Below, in pieces: positions 52,164 to 61,434 of a stretch of 64,000 nucleotides of DNA (positions are counted from its first letter, which is position 1; the number at the start of each line of letters is the position of its first letter). Origin of the DNA: Kangiellaceae bacterium. GTDB taxonomy: Bacteria > Pseudomonadota > Gammaproteobacteria > Enterobacterales > Kangiellaceae. The position numbers and the translations under genes are program-made. The DNA lies in NCBI GenBank assembly GCA_019090895.1, contig JAHRVB010000037.1:1-64000 (forward strand). Reading direction: 5' to 3'. Below the pieces are notes generated by a model. The model ran no database searches and was not told where the DNA came from. It saw only the letters and a program-made list of their open reading frames with translations.

Positions 52164-53054
52164 CTAAACTGTTTTTCCCTTTTCCTTTGTCTCAACTTCT
52201 ACCGGATAAGTATGATAATCACCTTTTGGTTTACCTTTCTTTTTCCATGCATGTCCGTAAACCACTTCATAAGTTGCTGGCAATTGTCCATCGTCCCAGC
52301 GAAAGGATTCATAGTGATTTTCTAACCGTTTAAATTTTGATTTCCCAAGTAAACCGCGACTACGATTTTGGTCTAGGTTATGAGCGCCAATCGCTTTTAA
52401 ATCTTTCATCAGACCTAGCATTGTTTGATAAGTTAAAGTGATCACGTCTCTGTCCATAACAGTATTTTCGAACTGAGCAGCATGAACTTGATCGCCCACA
52501 ATATGCATGTCGACAAAGTGATTAACGTGAATCCCTTCATCGACATGTTGCCAGCTCTCTTTTAATTCGATTAATGTATCAGGTCCTAAGGTAGAAAAGA
52601 TGAGTAATCCACCGGGCTTCAAGACACGATTTAGCTCTTGATAGACGTTTTTTGATTCTATAAGCCATTGCAGTGTCAAACTAGAAAAAACCAGTTCAAA
52701 AGAATTGTCAGCAAACGGGAGCTTTTCGACATCCGCCACCTGATATTTAATTTTTGAAGAGAAACTGAGCTTACTTAATAGCCCTTTCTTTTTTTCATTT
52801 AATTCCGCTTGGGTTATCATACCCGGCGCCAAATCGACACCGACGGTATTCGCTTTAGGAAATTGCTTATTAAGAATACGCGTGCAATAACCAGTGCCAC
52901 ACCCTGCATCGAGAATATTGCTGGGTTTAACATTCATAATTTCTAGCCGCTCAAATAAACGACTCGCCACTTCCTTTTGCAAGAATGCGGAGGCTTCATA
53001 CAGTGGTGCAGCTTTACTAAACGACTCTGCAATGGCTTTTTTTTCTATACTCAT
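52164..53054 (-). CDS. bioC: Malonyl-ACP O-methyltransferase
   Basis: 296 residues, class I SAM methyltransferase. Motif I is NILDAGCGTGYCTRIL (about 46-61), followed by VGVDLAPGMI and the LPFADNSFELVFSSLTLQWL acidic/aromatic region typical of BioC. It methylates malonyl-ACP so that fatty acid synthesis can build the pimeloyl chain. It sits between bioH and bioD, 69 bp from bioD. The C-terminal 30 residues are Lys/Glu rich and longer than in E. coli BioC. Confidence 0.93.
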   Translation of the reverse strand: MSIEKKAIAESFSKAAPLYEASAFLQKEVASRLFERLEIMNVKPSNILDAGCGTGYCTRILNKQFPKANTVGVDLAPGMITQAELNEKKKGLLSKLSFSSKIKYQVADVEKLPFADNSFELVFSSLTLQWLIESKNVYQELNRVLKPGGLLIFSTLGPDTLIELKESWQHVDEGIHVNHFVDMHIVGDQVHAAQFENTVMDRDVITLTYQTMLGLMKDLKAIGAHNLDQNRSRGLLGKSKFKRLENHYESFRWDDGQLPATYEVVYGHAWKKKGKPKGDYHTYPVEVETKEKGKTV

Positions 53055-53110
53055 TAAATCTAAATTCTCTTTTATCGGTTCTTACAGAATTAGTCTCGCG
53101 ACGAATAATT

Positions 53111-53902
53111 CTACCTTTTTGTCAAAAATCGAATCACTTTATCCGCAAACTCATTTGTTTGAGAAAGAAAGGGCGCATGACCAGATTTGTTAAATATGAG
53201 ACTTTCACTATTCGGTGCATACTCTGCGATCTGTTTTATTGATTTAGCCGGCACCAGTGTATCTAACTTCCCGTAAACTCGCAGTAAAGGCATAGATAAT
53301 TTTGCTAATTGATCTAATAAATCAACTTCGTTGAGTATATTTAAACCACCTTCAAGGGCTTTTTCATCGGGTAATCCATGTTTGAATACTGTTTCTTTTA
53401 ATTCTGCCAAATCTTGTTTTTGAGTTGGGCTTCCCATGGTTTGAATACTCAAAAAACGATTCAGCGTCCCTTTGAAGTCTTTCGATAAGTAACCAATAAA
53501 GGACTCAAGCACCTCTTGTTTCATCGCATACGGCCACTCTTCATTGGCCACAAAACGCGGGCTGGATGCTACGGTGACTAATTTTTCTACTTTAGATTCA
53601 AATTGACGTGCAATGGCCGTGGCAATAACACCTCCCAAAGACCACCCCATTAGGTAGCTTCGTTCAGGCATCACTTCGCCAATTGTGTCGACAAGATAAT
53701 CCAGTCGATAATATTCAGCCGAAGTTATCGACAATGGTTTGCTTCGTCCGAATCCCGGTACATCAATATTATGGACGGTAAAATGAGATTCTAAAAGTGG
53801 TAACAGTGTTTTCCAGATACCGCTATGTAATCCCCAGCCATGCAATAAAACAAGGTTTGGACCTTGCCCAGTGACGGCTACATGTAGTGCAGTATTATTC
53901 AA
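53111..53902 (-). CDS. bioH: Pimeloyl-ACP methyl ester carboxylesterase
   Basis: 263 residues, alpha/beta hydrolase. LLHGWGLHSGIW forms the oxyanion hole, GWSLGGV holds the nucleophile serine, LDTLVPA the Asp and SGHAPFLS the His. It removes the methyl ester from pimeloyl-ACP methyl ester to end chain building. It is embedded between bioF and bioC with a 9-bp gap to bioF, the arrangement of many non-enteric gammaproteobacteria (in E. coli bioH is unlinked). Confidence 0.92.
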   Translation of the reverse strand: MNNTALHVAVTGQGPNLVLLHGWGLHSGIWKTLLPLLESHFTVHNIDVPGFGRSKPLSITSAEYYRLDYLVDTIGEVMPERSYLMGWSLGGVIATAIARQFESKVEKLVTVASSPRFVANEEWPYAMKQEVLESFIGYLSKDFKGTLNRFLSIQTMGSPTQKQDLAELKETVFKHGLPDEKALEGGLNILNEVDLLDQLAKLSMPLLRVYGKLDTLVPAKSIKQIAEYAPNSESLIFNKSGHAPFLSQTNEFADKVIRFLTKR

Positions 53903-53911
53903 CTTTTATAC

Positions 53912-55057
53912 CTATAAATGATCGACGAGCTGTTTAATTTGTATTTTGGAGTGAGACGCACTAATCGTTATCCGTAGTCTATCGCTGTTCAAAGGAACCG
54001 TCGGCGGCCTAATAGCGCCCACTAGTATTCCCGACTCTTTGAGCCGTTGATGAATCGCCATCAATTCTTGTGAGTCTCTAATCATAACAGGTTGAATGCC
54101 AGTGTCCGACGGAAGTAAACTAATGTTCTTTTTTATGCATAAAGATTTGAAGTAATCTATGTTTTCCAATAATTTTAGTCGGAATGTTGGATTGTTCGAA
54201 ATAAGCTCTAAGTTGAATAAATTAGCACTAGCGATTACAGCAGGTAAAGCGGTTGTGTAGATATAGGGTCTAGCAAACTGCACCAAATATTCTGTAATCG
54301 TTTTGCTCGCAGAAACAAACGCTCCAAACCCTCCAAGGGCCTTGCCAAACGTCCCCATTAAAACAGGAAGCTGAGTTTGCTTTAATCCAAAATACTCACC
54401 ACAACCACGTCCTTCGTCACCAATGACTCCAATCCCATGTGCATCATCGACAATCAAATTCGCTTGGTATTTATCGCATAATGCCGCAATTTTATCTAAC
54501 GAAGCAATATCGCCGTCCATACTAAACACACCATCGGTCACCACCCATTTATTTGCCGTTTCTTTTTTTAAACGTGATTCCAACGAGTCCATATCACAAT
54601 GAGGATATCGAGTAGAATAAGCTTGAGATGAGTATGCACCATCGATTAATGAAGCATGATTTAGTTTATCGGCGATTATTAAGTCACCTTTCTTCGCCAG
54701 AGTTTGCAAGATTGCTAGATTCGCCATATAGCCCGTAGAACACGTGATCGCAGACTCTCGACCGAGAAATTTGGCGAGCGATAACTCCAACTCATGATGA
54801 ATTTGATGGTGCCCGCAAACCAAATGGGAAGCCCCACTACCAATACCCAGCTGATCGATATTCTGTTTTAAATGATTAATTGTTGCAGGATGATTAGCGA
54901 GTCCTAAGTAATCATTCGATGCGAAATTATTATAATTTGCCTCGTCTGTCGATATCTCATTGGATTGGTAGGAAGTTAAACTCAACCTATGTCGAAGTTG
55001 ATTGGCTTCTTTACGGGCCAACAGTTCTTCATTCAATTTTGATTCAAGTTTGTTCAT
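53912..55057 (-). CDS. bioF: 8-amino-7-oxononanoate synthase
   Basis: 381 residues, alpha-oxoamine synthase family. NFASNDYLGLANHP near residues 45-58, VDDAHGIGVIGDEGRG (PLP ring contact) and the PLP lysine in MGTFGKALGGFGA (about 238) are all present. It condenses pimeloyl-ACP with alanine. It lies 134 bp after bioB on the same strand. Confidence 0.95.
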   Translation of the reverse strand: MNKLESKLNEELLARKEANQLRHRLSLTSYQSNEISTDEANYNNFASNDYLGLANHPATINHLKQNIDQLGIGSGASHLVCGHHQIHHELELSLAKFLGRESAITCSTGYMANLAILQTLAKKGDLIIADKLNHASLIDGAYSSQAYSTRYPHCDMDSLESRLKKETANKWVVTDGVFSMDGDIASLDKIAALCDKYQANLIVDDAHGIGVIGDEGRGCGEYFGLKQTQLPVLMGTFGKALGGFGAFVSASKTITEYLVQFARPYIYTTALPAVIASANLFNLELISNNPTFRLKLLENIDYFKSLCIKKNISLLPSDTGIQPVMIRDSQELMAIHQRLKESGILVGAIRPPTVPLNSDRLRITISASHSKIQIKQLVDHL

Positions 55058-55190
55058 AGGTAAACTAAGGCGATTTTTCGACGGTGAATAATAACCACTA
55101 GGGGTTACTAGTGGTTGTTCCGTTCTTCAGTGCTAATAAAGAAACTAACTTATCGAATACGAATAATGAATACACAATAGCCGCAAAAAC

Positions 55191-56306
55191 TTAAGCAACG
55201 GCAGCGTTATGATAGAGTTTTTTTGCAGGTTTATTCGTCTCTTTTGGTTGGCCATTACTAGAACCAGACGGCTCTTGTTGAACAGCCTCAGAGCCTTCAA
55301 CCGTGATGCCTAATCGTTCAAATAGTAGCTTATCATGATCTGTATCTGGATTGTCCGTAGTTAGAAGCTTGTCACCATAAAAGACAGAATTGGCTCCAGC
55401 AAAAAAACACATGGCTTGCATTTCGTCCGACATGTTTTCTCGCCCAGCTGATAATCGCACATAAGACTCGGGCATTATGATTCTTGCCACTGCGATCATT
55501 CTGATAAATTCTAGGCTATCAACCGCTTTAGCATCTTCTAAGGGAGTACCTTTTACAGCTATCAATTGGTTGATAGGGACACTCTGTGGATGTTCTGGTA
55601 AATTAGCTAACGCTTGTAATAGTCCGAGACGATCTTCAAGGGTTTCACCCATTCCCAAAATTCCACCTGCGCAAACTTTCATACCTGCGTCTCTAACATG
55701 ACCCAACGTTTCTAGACGGTCACCAAAGGTACGCGTGGTGATGATCTGGTCATAATATTCCTCAGAGGTATCTAAATTGTGATTATAATAATCGAGCCCT
55801 GCTTGTTTAAGTTGATGGGCTTGCTCATTCGATAACATACCCAGAGTAACGCAAGTTTCCATGCCGAGTTTCTTAACTTCTTTCACCATTTCTAAGACTA
55901 CTGGAAAGTCCTTTCCACGCGGTGAGCGCCAAGCAGCTCCCATACAAAATCGAGTCGCTCCCGCTTGTTTGGCTTTGGCGGCCGATTGAATCACTGTATC
56001 TAATGCCACTAACTGTTCTTTACTCAGGCCAGTATTATGATGACCACTTTGAGGGCAATAGGCACAATCTTCTGGACAAGCGCCTGTTTTAATACTCATT
56101 AGAGTCGAAGTTTGCACTTGGTTAGGAACAAAATGTTGCCGGTGAATCGACTGAGCTTTAAAGAGCAGGTCATTCATTGGTAAATCGTAAAGCGCTTTGA
56201 GCTCTGTTCGTTTCCAATTTGTCTTAAGACCAACTGACTCTTTGTTTGCAGATAGTTCCTCAATTTCAGCTCTTGCATCGTTTTCTGTCGGAATCGCTTG
56301 ATTCAT
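55191..56306 (-). CDS. bioB: Biotin synthase
   Basis: 371 residues, radical SAM enzyme. The CxxxCxxC cluster CPEDCAYC lies near residues 72-79, followed by [23 protein letters not shown] and [11 protein letters not shown], all standard for BioB, and an Arg in [10 protein letters not shown] for the second cluster. It inserts sulfur into dethiobiotin. The C-terminal ~30 residues ([14 protein letters not shown]...) are a polar tail longer than in E. coli. It is the first gene of the bioBFHCD cluster, facing comF across 176 bp. I saw no BirA-type operator there. Confidence 0.95.
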   Translation of the reverse strand: MNQAIPTENDARAEIEELSANKESVGLKTNWKRTELKALYDLPMNDLLFKAQSIHRQHFVPNQVQTSTLMSIKTGACPEDCAYCPQSGHHNTGLSKEQLVALDTVIQSAAKAKQAGATRFCMGAAWRSPRGKDFPVVLEMVKEVKKLGMETCVTLGMLSNEQAHQLKQAGLDYYNHNLDTSEEYYDQIITTRTFGDRLETLGHVRDAGMKVCAGGILGMGETLEDRLGLLQALANLPEHPQSVPINQLIAVKGTPLEDAKAVDSLEFIRMIAVARIIMPESYVRLSAGRENMSDEMQAMCFFAGANSVFYGDKLLTTDNPDTDHDKLLFERLGITVEGSEAVQQEPSGSSNGQPKETNKPAKKLYHNAAVA

Positions 56307-56482
56307 TAAATTTTCGCTCGTATTATCGAATTAGCCTAATGTAAGATTCTTAATTTAGGTGACTAGCGCGCGATCATAAATGAGCCAGTTAATCTGTCAA
56401 GATTCGGCAACACTGAAGTTGACAAGCGGGCAATTTTCAACCAACAATTCGCCAACTTATATTTTATATCTAGAAGAATCAA

Positions 56483-57295
56483 ATGGACTTGTTTGACTTA
56501 ATAAGTATTGAAACTGACTGTTATTTATGTGGCTGTGCTGTCGGGCCCAGTCGACATGTCGACTCTCTATACGCTAAAGGGCGAAACACAACAATAAACG
56601 GCGAAAGCCAAATACCAATATCACAGCAATTATCTTCCACATCAATCATTTGCGAATATTGTCTACAGCTTCTACCTTTTTCTAACAGCCAATGTTTCAC
56701 CTGTGGTTTGCCGCTGTCCGCCAGTCCTTCAGATAAGTTGAATCAAGAAAATTCAATGGGTAGCTGTGGCGCTTGTTTATCCAATAGCCCAAAATATGAC
56801 CGACTTATCAGTGCATTTCATTATCAAGACCCGATAAACGAATTTATTACCCAGCTAAAATACGCCGCAAAACTACAGTTGCTCAAACTGCTGAGTGACA
56901 GCCTAATCGCACGATTATCAACAAGTTATCGAGAGCAAGAGTGGCCCGCACTGCTCATTCCAGTTCCATTGCATAAGAAGAAGCTAACTAAACGGGGCTT
57001 TAATCAGTCTCGCTTGCTAGCCAACCAGCTAGCGAAGTCGCTCAAGATACCTGTTTTAAAATCGGGCATAAAAAGAACAAAAAACACCCAAGCACAATCA
57101 GGACTCGACTCTATTGAAAGAAAGCTAAACATGAAAGATGCCTTTCGAATTAGTGAAAAGCTACCTAATCATATTGCTATCGTTGATGATGTGGTCACCA
57201 CAGGTATGACCGTATCAGAGTTAACCAAACAAGCTCGTTTAGCTGGAGCGAAAAAAGTCGATGTTTGGTGTATCGCTAGGGCGTACGAGGACTGA
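56483..57295 (+). CDS. comF: ComF family phosphoribosyltransferase-like protein
   Basis: 270 residues. The N-terminal part has a treble-clef-like zinc site with paired cysteines (CYLCGC, CEYC, CFTCG, CGACL). The C-terminal half is a PRTase fold with LIPVPLHKKKLTKRGFNQS and the PRPP loop IVDDVVTTGMT. In naturally transformable bacteria ComF supports DNA uptake; in many gammaproteobacteria it is GntX-like with unclear function. It is divergent from bioB, the usual gammaproteobacterial neighbourhood. 57296-57486 after it shows no feature. Confidence 0.9.
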   Translation: MDLFDLISIETDCYLCGCAVGPSRHVDSLYAKGRNTTINGESQIPISQQLSSTSIICEYCLQLLPFSNSQCFTCGLPLSASPSDKLNQENSMGSCGACLSNSPKYDRLISAFHYQDPINEFITQLKYAAKLQLLKLLSDSLIARLSTSYREQEWPALLIPVPLHKKKLTKRGFNQSRLLANQLAKSLKIPVLKSGIKRTKNTQAQSGLDSIERKLNMKDAFRISEKLPNHIAIVDDVVTTGMTVSELTKQARLAGAKKVDVWCIARAYED

Positions 57296-57486
57296 GAATC
57301 TACTATCATATAAATCAGATTAGAACTTTATTTCTTACCATTCAATCGACTCAATTTTTAGTTATTCTGGAATGCATGTTTTGTAACACTCTGGCCAATT
57401 AGTCTCATGAGATGGTGTTATAATCGCAGACTCACAGCTACATCGCTGTTTTTGAATATCGTTGTTTTTGTAAAGGAACCTCCTTT

Positions 57487-58812
57487 TTGGTATCTCGCGA
57501 CCGCTCTTCCCAAATATTTCAAATCGCTCTGCCCATAATTGGCGGAATGATGTCTCAAAACATACTCAATTTAGTTGATGCGGGTATGGTCAGTCAACTG
57601 GGTGAAGCCGAGCTAGCGGCTGTTGGATTGGCTAGTTTTGTTAATTTTGTCGCGGCCGCAGTATTTATGGGTTTCAGTTCTGGGGTTCAAGCAACCGTAG
57701 CTAGACGCATCGGCGAAGGAAAATCATCTATTGCAGCCAACCCGCTCAACGGTGCCTTGGTTCTGATATTTTTTGCCTCTATTCCGACTACGATATTACT
57801 AATGAACTACAGTACCGAAATTCTGAGTTTTCTTAACAGCGATCCGAGAGTTGTTGAAGAAGGTGTCAAGTATCTAGATGCAAGACTGATTGGCATCATG
57901 GCGATTGGGATGAATTTTAGTTTTAGGGGATACTTGAGTGCGATAAAACTCACCAAATTCTACTTTAAAACCATTGTCACGATGCACATCATCAATATTT
58001 TCCTTAATTACGTTTTAATCTTCGGCAACTTCGGATTTCCAGCTTTAGGTACAGAAGGAGCAGGACTAGGTACGACAATCTCGATGTACGGTGGTGCAAT
58101 AATGTATTTATGGTTGACCATGAAGCATACTAAGCAATTTGGCTTTGGCGCACATTTACCAAAACTAGAAACTGTCAAGCAACTGATAAAAATATCTCTC
58201 CCCGCGTCAATGCAACAATTGTTCTTTGCGCTTGGTTTTACGCTACTATTTTGGATTGTTGGCAATATAGGCACGGCTGAGCTAGCTGCCGCCAATATAC
58301 TCACAACTTTAACATTGGTGGCGATTTTGCCCTCCATTGGTTTTGGTATGAGCGCGGCGACCTTAGTTGGACAAGCCATTGGCCGCAAGGAAATCGATGA
58401 TGCCTACCAGTGGGCATGGGATACTTCAAAGATCGCTGCAACGTCGATATTACTGGTGAGTCTGCCCATGCTGTTTTTTCCGGAATTTATTCTATCCATC
58501 TTTTTTAAAAACCAAGCAACCATCGAACTCGCTAAACTTCCCCTTCAACTAGTAGGCATTGCTATCGTAATCGATGCCTATAATCTTGTACTTATGTCTG
58601 CACTTCAAGGTGCTGGTGCAACAAGAATTACCATGATTGTTAGTATTGTTTGCCAGTGGCTAATATTCCTACCTCTTGCGTGGCTCATTGGTCCCTATCT
58701 TGGACTTGGACTCACGGCAATTTGGTTAACTCAGGGACTATACCGATTATTTCAAGCCTTTTGGTTTGCGTCTTTATGGCGAAAGCGAGATTGGGCAAAG
58801 ATCAAGGTTTAA
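57487..58812 (+). CDS. MATE family multidrug efflux transporter
   Basis: 441 residues with twelve transmembrane helices in two pseudo-symmetric halves (NorM/DinF-like). The N-terminal half has ALPIIGGMMSQNILNLVDAGMVSQLGEAELAAVGLA. The start codon is TTG with AAGGA about ten bases upstream; the next in-frame ATG would lose part of helix 1, so the TTG is preferred. It exports cationic or amphipathic drugs using Na or H gradients. It forms a plus-strand run with comF and srkA but with large gaps. Confidence 0.9.
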   Translation: MVSRDRSSQIFQIALPIIGGMMSQNILNLVDAGMVSQLGEAELAAVGLASFVNFVAAAVFMGFSSGVQATVARRIGEGKSSIAANPLNGALVLIFFASIPTTILLMNYSTEILSFLNSDPRVVEEGVKYLDARLIGIMAIGMNFSFRGYLSAIKLTKFYFKTIVTMHIINIFLNYVLIFGNFGFPALGTEGAGLGTTISMYGGAIMYLWLTMKHTKQFGFGAHLPKLETVKQLIKISLPASMQQLFFALGFTLLFWIVGNIGTAELAAANILTTLTLVAILPSIGFGMSAATLVGQAIGRKEIDDAYQWAWDTSKIAATSILLVSLPMLFFPEFILSIFFKNQATIELAKLPLQLVGIAIVIDAYNLVLMSALQGAGATRITMIVSIVCQWLIFLPLAWLIGPYLGLGLTAIWLTQGLYRLFQAFWFASLWRKRDWAKIKV

Positions 58813-58881
58813 CCACCCATATCAAATAGTCGTCTTTTATTGCTATAGATTAATAGACTAACTGATGTATGATCGATCCCT

Positions 58882-59850
58882 ATGACGAGTAATAACACAC
58901 AATCATTTTTTGAACTAACACCCGATGGTGTGTTAGATGCTATTGAATCCGTTGGGTTAGAACCTCAAGCGGCTTTATTAGCGCTTAATAGCTATGAGAA
59001 TCGAGTTTATCAATTTCGAGATTATGATGAACAAAAATTTGTAGTCAAATTCTATCGTCCCAATCGTTGGAGCGATAAACAAATACTCGAAGAACACCGC
59101 TTTAGTTTACAATTGGCTGAGAGCGAAATTCCAGTAATACCACCGTTAGTTTTCAATGGCGAAACCTTACTCACATACAAGGGGTTCAGATTCTCTCTAT
59201 TTAACTGTAAAGGCGGTCGGACACCGGAATTAGAAGACCCAAAAGCTCTTGAGTGGATAGGTCGATTTATTGGAAGAATTCACTTAATTGGAGAATCTGA
59301 AAACTTCACTACGCGGCCATCAGTCACGGTAGAATCCTACGCTGAATTCGGCAGCCGTTTTCTTTTAGAAAATAACTTCATCCCCTCTCATATAATACCT
59401 GCGTATCAAGCGATTAGTGAACAGTTGATTGAAATATGTCATGAACGCTTTGAACAGTTGGGTCCCTATCCTGTTATTCGGCTACACGGAGACTGCCATC
59501 CAAGTAACATACTTTGGACTGACGATGGTCCGCACTTTGTTGATTTCGATGACGCTCGTATGGGCCCAGCGATTCAAGATTTATGGATGCTCATTAACGA
59601 TGCCGATGACAAATCTTTGTGGAATCATCTACTAGCTGGCTATGAAGATTTTGCAGAGTTTGATGATCGACAATTTAAAATTGTTGAACCTCTTAGAACA
59701 ATCCGTATGATCCACTACAGCGCTTGGTTAGCACAACGTTGGGAGGATCCTAGTTTCAAACATAACTTCCCCTGGTTTAACACGGTTCGATACTGGGAAG
59801 AGAACTTGCTGTCCTTAAAAGAACAACTTTCTGCCATTCAGCAAAGCTAA
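58882..59850 (+). CDS. srkA: Stress response kinase SrkA (YihE)
   Basis: 322 residues, the E. coli SrkA/YihE size and layout, protein kinase-like (APH) fold. LNSYENRVYQFRDYDEQKFVVKFYRPNRWS has the ATP-site Lys, LHGDCHPSNILW (about 203-214) is the Brenner catalytic loop with Asp and Asn, and FVDFDDARMGP holds the metal-binding Asp. It counteracts toxin-linked programmed death during stress in E. coli. It is 69 bp after the MATE gene. Confidence 0.9.
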   Translation: MTSNNTQSFFELTPDGVLDAIESVGLEPQAALLALNSYENRVYQFRDYDEQKFVVKFYRPNRWSDKQILEEHRFSLQLAESEIPVIPPLVFNGETLLTYKGFRFSLFNCKGGRTPELEDPKALEWIGRFIGRIHLIGESENFTTRPSVTVESYAEFGSRFLLENNFIPSHIIPAYQAISEQLIEICHERFEQLGPYPVIRLHGDCHPSNILWTDDGPHFVDFDDARMGPAIQDLWMLINDADDKSLWNHLLAGYEDFAEFDDRQFKIVEPLRTIRMIHYSAWLAQRWEDPSFKHNFPWFNTVRYWEENLLSLKEQLSAIQQS

Positions 59851-59973
59851 GTCCTCACTCCCTTCAATCTCTGTTATTCATCGCTTATCCGACAGTGAGC
59901 GCCTGTAGGTGTTCAGTTTTTATTCAGCTAACTCGTTCAATAATGATGCAAACTTAGAAACTGGGAGTTAGTT

Positions 59974-60066
59974 ATGACGAATAGAAAATCTGACTTAAAA
60001 CACTTTTGTTATGCGGTATTGTTTGTTCTCTCATACATTGGTGCTCAAAACCTTACATTAATTTGA
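59974..60066 (+). CDS. Predicted 30-aa hydrophobic small protein
   Basis: An ATG with GGGAG at seven bases opens a 30-codon frame. The product is a basic N-terminus (MTNRKSDLKHF) followed by a hydrophobic stretch (CYAVLFVLSYIGA) long enough for one short membrane helix. It is followed 37 bp later by a clear intrinsic terminator, so it has the layout of a self-standing transcript. I recognise no family. The rest of 59851-60231 holds the terminator and an AT-rich region with no further feature. Confidence 0.45.
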   Translation: MTNRKSDLKHFCYAVLFVLSYIGAQNLTLI

Positions 60067-60103
60067 TCCGTACTAAACCACAATTATAAATTTCAGTTCC
60101 CTT

Positions 60104-60136
60104 CCGATTGGTATATTTTTTCCAGTCGGGTTTTTT
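60104..60136 (+). terminator. Intrinsic terminator after the 30-aa gene
   Basis: CCGATTGG and CCAGTCGG form an 8-bp stem (one G-T pair) around a T-rich loop, followed by GTTTTTT. Confidence 0.75.
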
Positions 60137-60231
60137 CGTCGTTTTATTCTAAGTTCTACAGCAAGTTTTTAATCTGCACTCGGTATTATCTTGCTATAAT
60201 CTCACTCTTCACTTCTTGCCACGGTTAATCA

Positions 60232-60588
60232 ATGTCTCACCTACTATTCAAACTTAATAGCGTTCCTGAAGAGGAAGCGAATGAAGTTCGTCAGTTACTC
60301 GAAGACTCTGAAATCGATTTTTATGAAACCGATGCTGGGCGCTGGGGCTTAGGCTATGCTGCAATTTGGACGAGAGACGCTACTGTGGTCGACAGGGCGA
60401 AAGAGGATATTCAACAATATCAATTGGAGCGATATAAACGAGTTAAAGCAGAGCATGATGCGCAAGAACAATCGGGAGAGAAAGTTTCAAGGTTGGATTT
60501 TTTTCTAATGTCGCCGGTCAAGTTTTCACTGCTAGTCATATTTGCCATTTTGCTAGCTTATTTTACAGTGGTGCCTTTTTTCGGATAA
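60232..60588 (+). CDS. DUF6164 family protein
   Basis: 118 residues, one soluble N-terminal domain (MSHLLFKLNSVPEEEANEVRQLLEDSEIDFYETDAGRWGLGYAAIWTRD) and one C-terminal transmembrane helix (about 93-112). The pattern fits the DUF6164 family, common and uncharacterised in gammaproteobacteria. The N-terminal fold looks like a small ferredoxin-like DUF2007-type domain, with the helix anchoring it in the inner membrane. It is 21 bp before the next small gene, probably one transcript. Confidence 0.8.
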   Translation: MSHLLFKLNSVPEEEANEVRQLLEDSEIDFYETDAGRWGLGYAAIWTRDATVVDRAKEDIQQYQLERYKRVKAEHDAQEQSGEKVSRLDFFLMSPVKFSLLVIFAILLAYFTVVPFFG

Positions 60589-60609
60589 TTTGACTCAGGA
60601 ACATATCTA

Positions 60610-60888
60610 ATGGACACTGATCCAACAAAATTACTTAAGTCGCACAAAAAACTCAATCATTCAGAGTTGAAAAAAATTGTTTCACATTCACAACGAGAAA
60701 AAGGCGACTGGTTCATTAATTCCATTATGGTAGAAGGCTGTGATGTGCCGTTTAAATATAAACGAAAAACTAAATATCAACAGTTGCGGAAAGGGCAACG
60801 GGTAAATTTAACTTATTACCCGCTTACCGAGAAAGTAGCGGGGTTGGAGTTTGAAACCATGAAAGTGGTACGAATTAAACTCTCTTGA
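60610..60888 (+). CDS. Small conserved hypothetical protein
   Basis: 92 residues, no signal peptide or membrane segment. The N-terminal part is Lys/His/Ser rich (KLLKSHKKLNHSELKKIVSHSQREKGDWF), then a beta-rich part with GCDVPFKYKRKTKYQQLRKGQRVNLTYYPLTEKVAGLEFETMKVVRI that looks like a small OB- or SH3-like barrel. I do not recognise the family. It is 21 bp after the DUF6164 gene. Confidence 0.65.
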   Translation: MDTDPTKLLKSHKKLNHSELKKIVSHSQREKGDWFINSIMVEGCDVPFKYKRKTKYQQLRKGQRVNLTYYPLTEKVAGLEFETMKVVRIKLS

Positions 60889-60940
60889 TCCATCCTGTTT
60901 AAATCTATATTGAGGACTGTTCAGATAGTTTTTTTAAGAA

Positions 60941-61246
60941 TTATGCTGATATTTTAGTTACATTCTCGTCAGCCAAATTCCCTTCATTCGTTTCTTGTCC
61001 TGCATCCTGTTGCAATAAAATTTCAGGTTTCGCTTTAATCGCTTTCGCCAATAAATCTTTATTTTCTGCAACCAACATCCCAATACTCTCAACTTGTTCT
61101 TCCGAAAGTCCTTCAATCGACTTCTCAATCCACAAACTCACATTTTCAGCCAGTTCCAACATTTTGTCGTAATTGTCTGCGGCCTTCTTATCTGTAAATG
61201 TTTTATTGGAATCGCGATCTGACATATATAAAGTCACCACTGCCAT
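60941..61246 (-). CDS. yebG: YebG family protein
   Basis: 101 residues. MAVVTLYMSDRDSNKTFTDKKAADNYDKMLELAENVSLWIEKS...LSEEQVESIGMLVAENKDLLAKAIK closely follows E. coli YebG, a DNA-damage-inducible protein of unknown function. In E. coli it belongs to the SOS regulon; I see no LexA-type CTGT-N8-ACAG box in the ~185 bp upstream here, so SOS control is not shown by the sequence. Confidence 0.85.
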   Translation of the reverse strand: MAVVTLYMSDRDSNKTFTDKKAADNYDKMLELAENVSLWIEKSIEGLSEEQVESIGMLVAENKDLLAKAIKAKPEILLQQDAGQETNEGNLADENVTKISA

Positions 61247-61325
61247 AGGAATGCTCCCATTATAGAATTAGTTAAACCACCCTACTTATTATCTAATTTG
61301 GCTAGTAAAGTAGCTAAGAAAGATC

Positions 61326-61349
61326 CTCCTCTCAGTTCGATAAGAGGAG
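61326..61349. other. Hairpin between fklB and yebG
   Basis: CTCCTCT and AGAGGAG can pair over seven bases around a 10-nt loop. It lies about 90 bp past the fklB stop, with no U-tract on the minus strand. It could be a weak terminator or mRNA 3' stabiliser. Confidence 0.3.
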
Positions 61350-61434
61350 TAATCGGCTCGTGCTAACAGAGATACTACCTATACAAGTAGTACTTTGCAA
61401 GAGAGTGATTAAATTTACTTAGAATAAATTTGGA

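Noticed and set aside
56307-56482. BirA/BioR operator between bioB and comF
   Set aside because: No TTGTAAAC-N14/15-GTTTACAA-like palindrome could be found.
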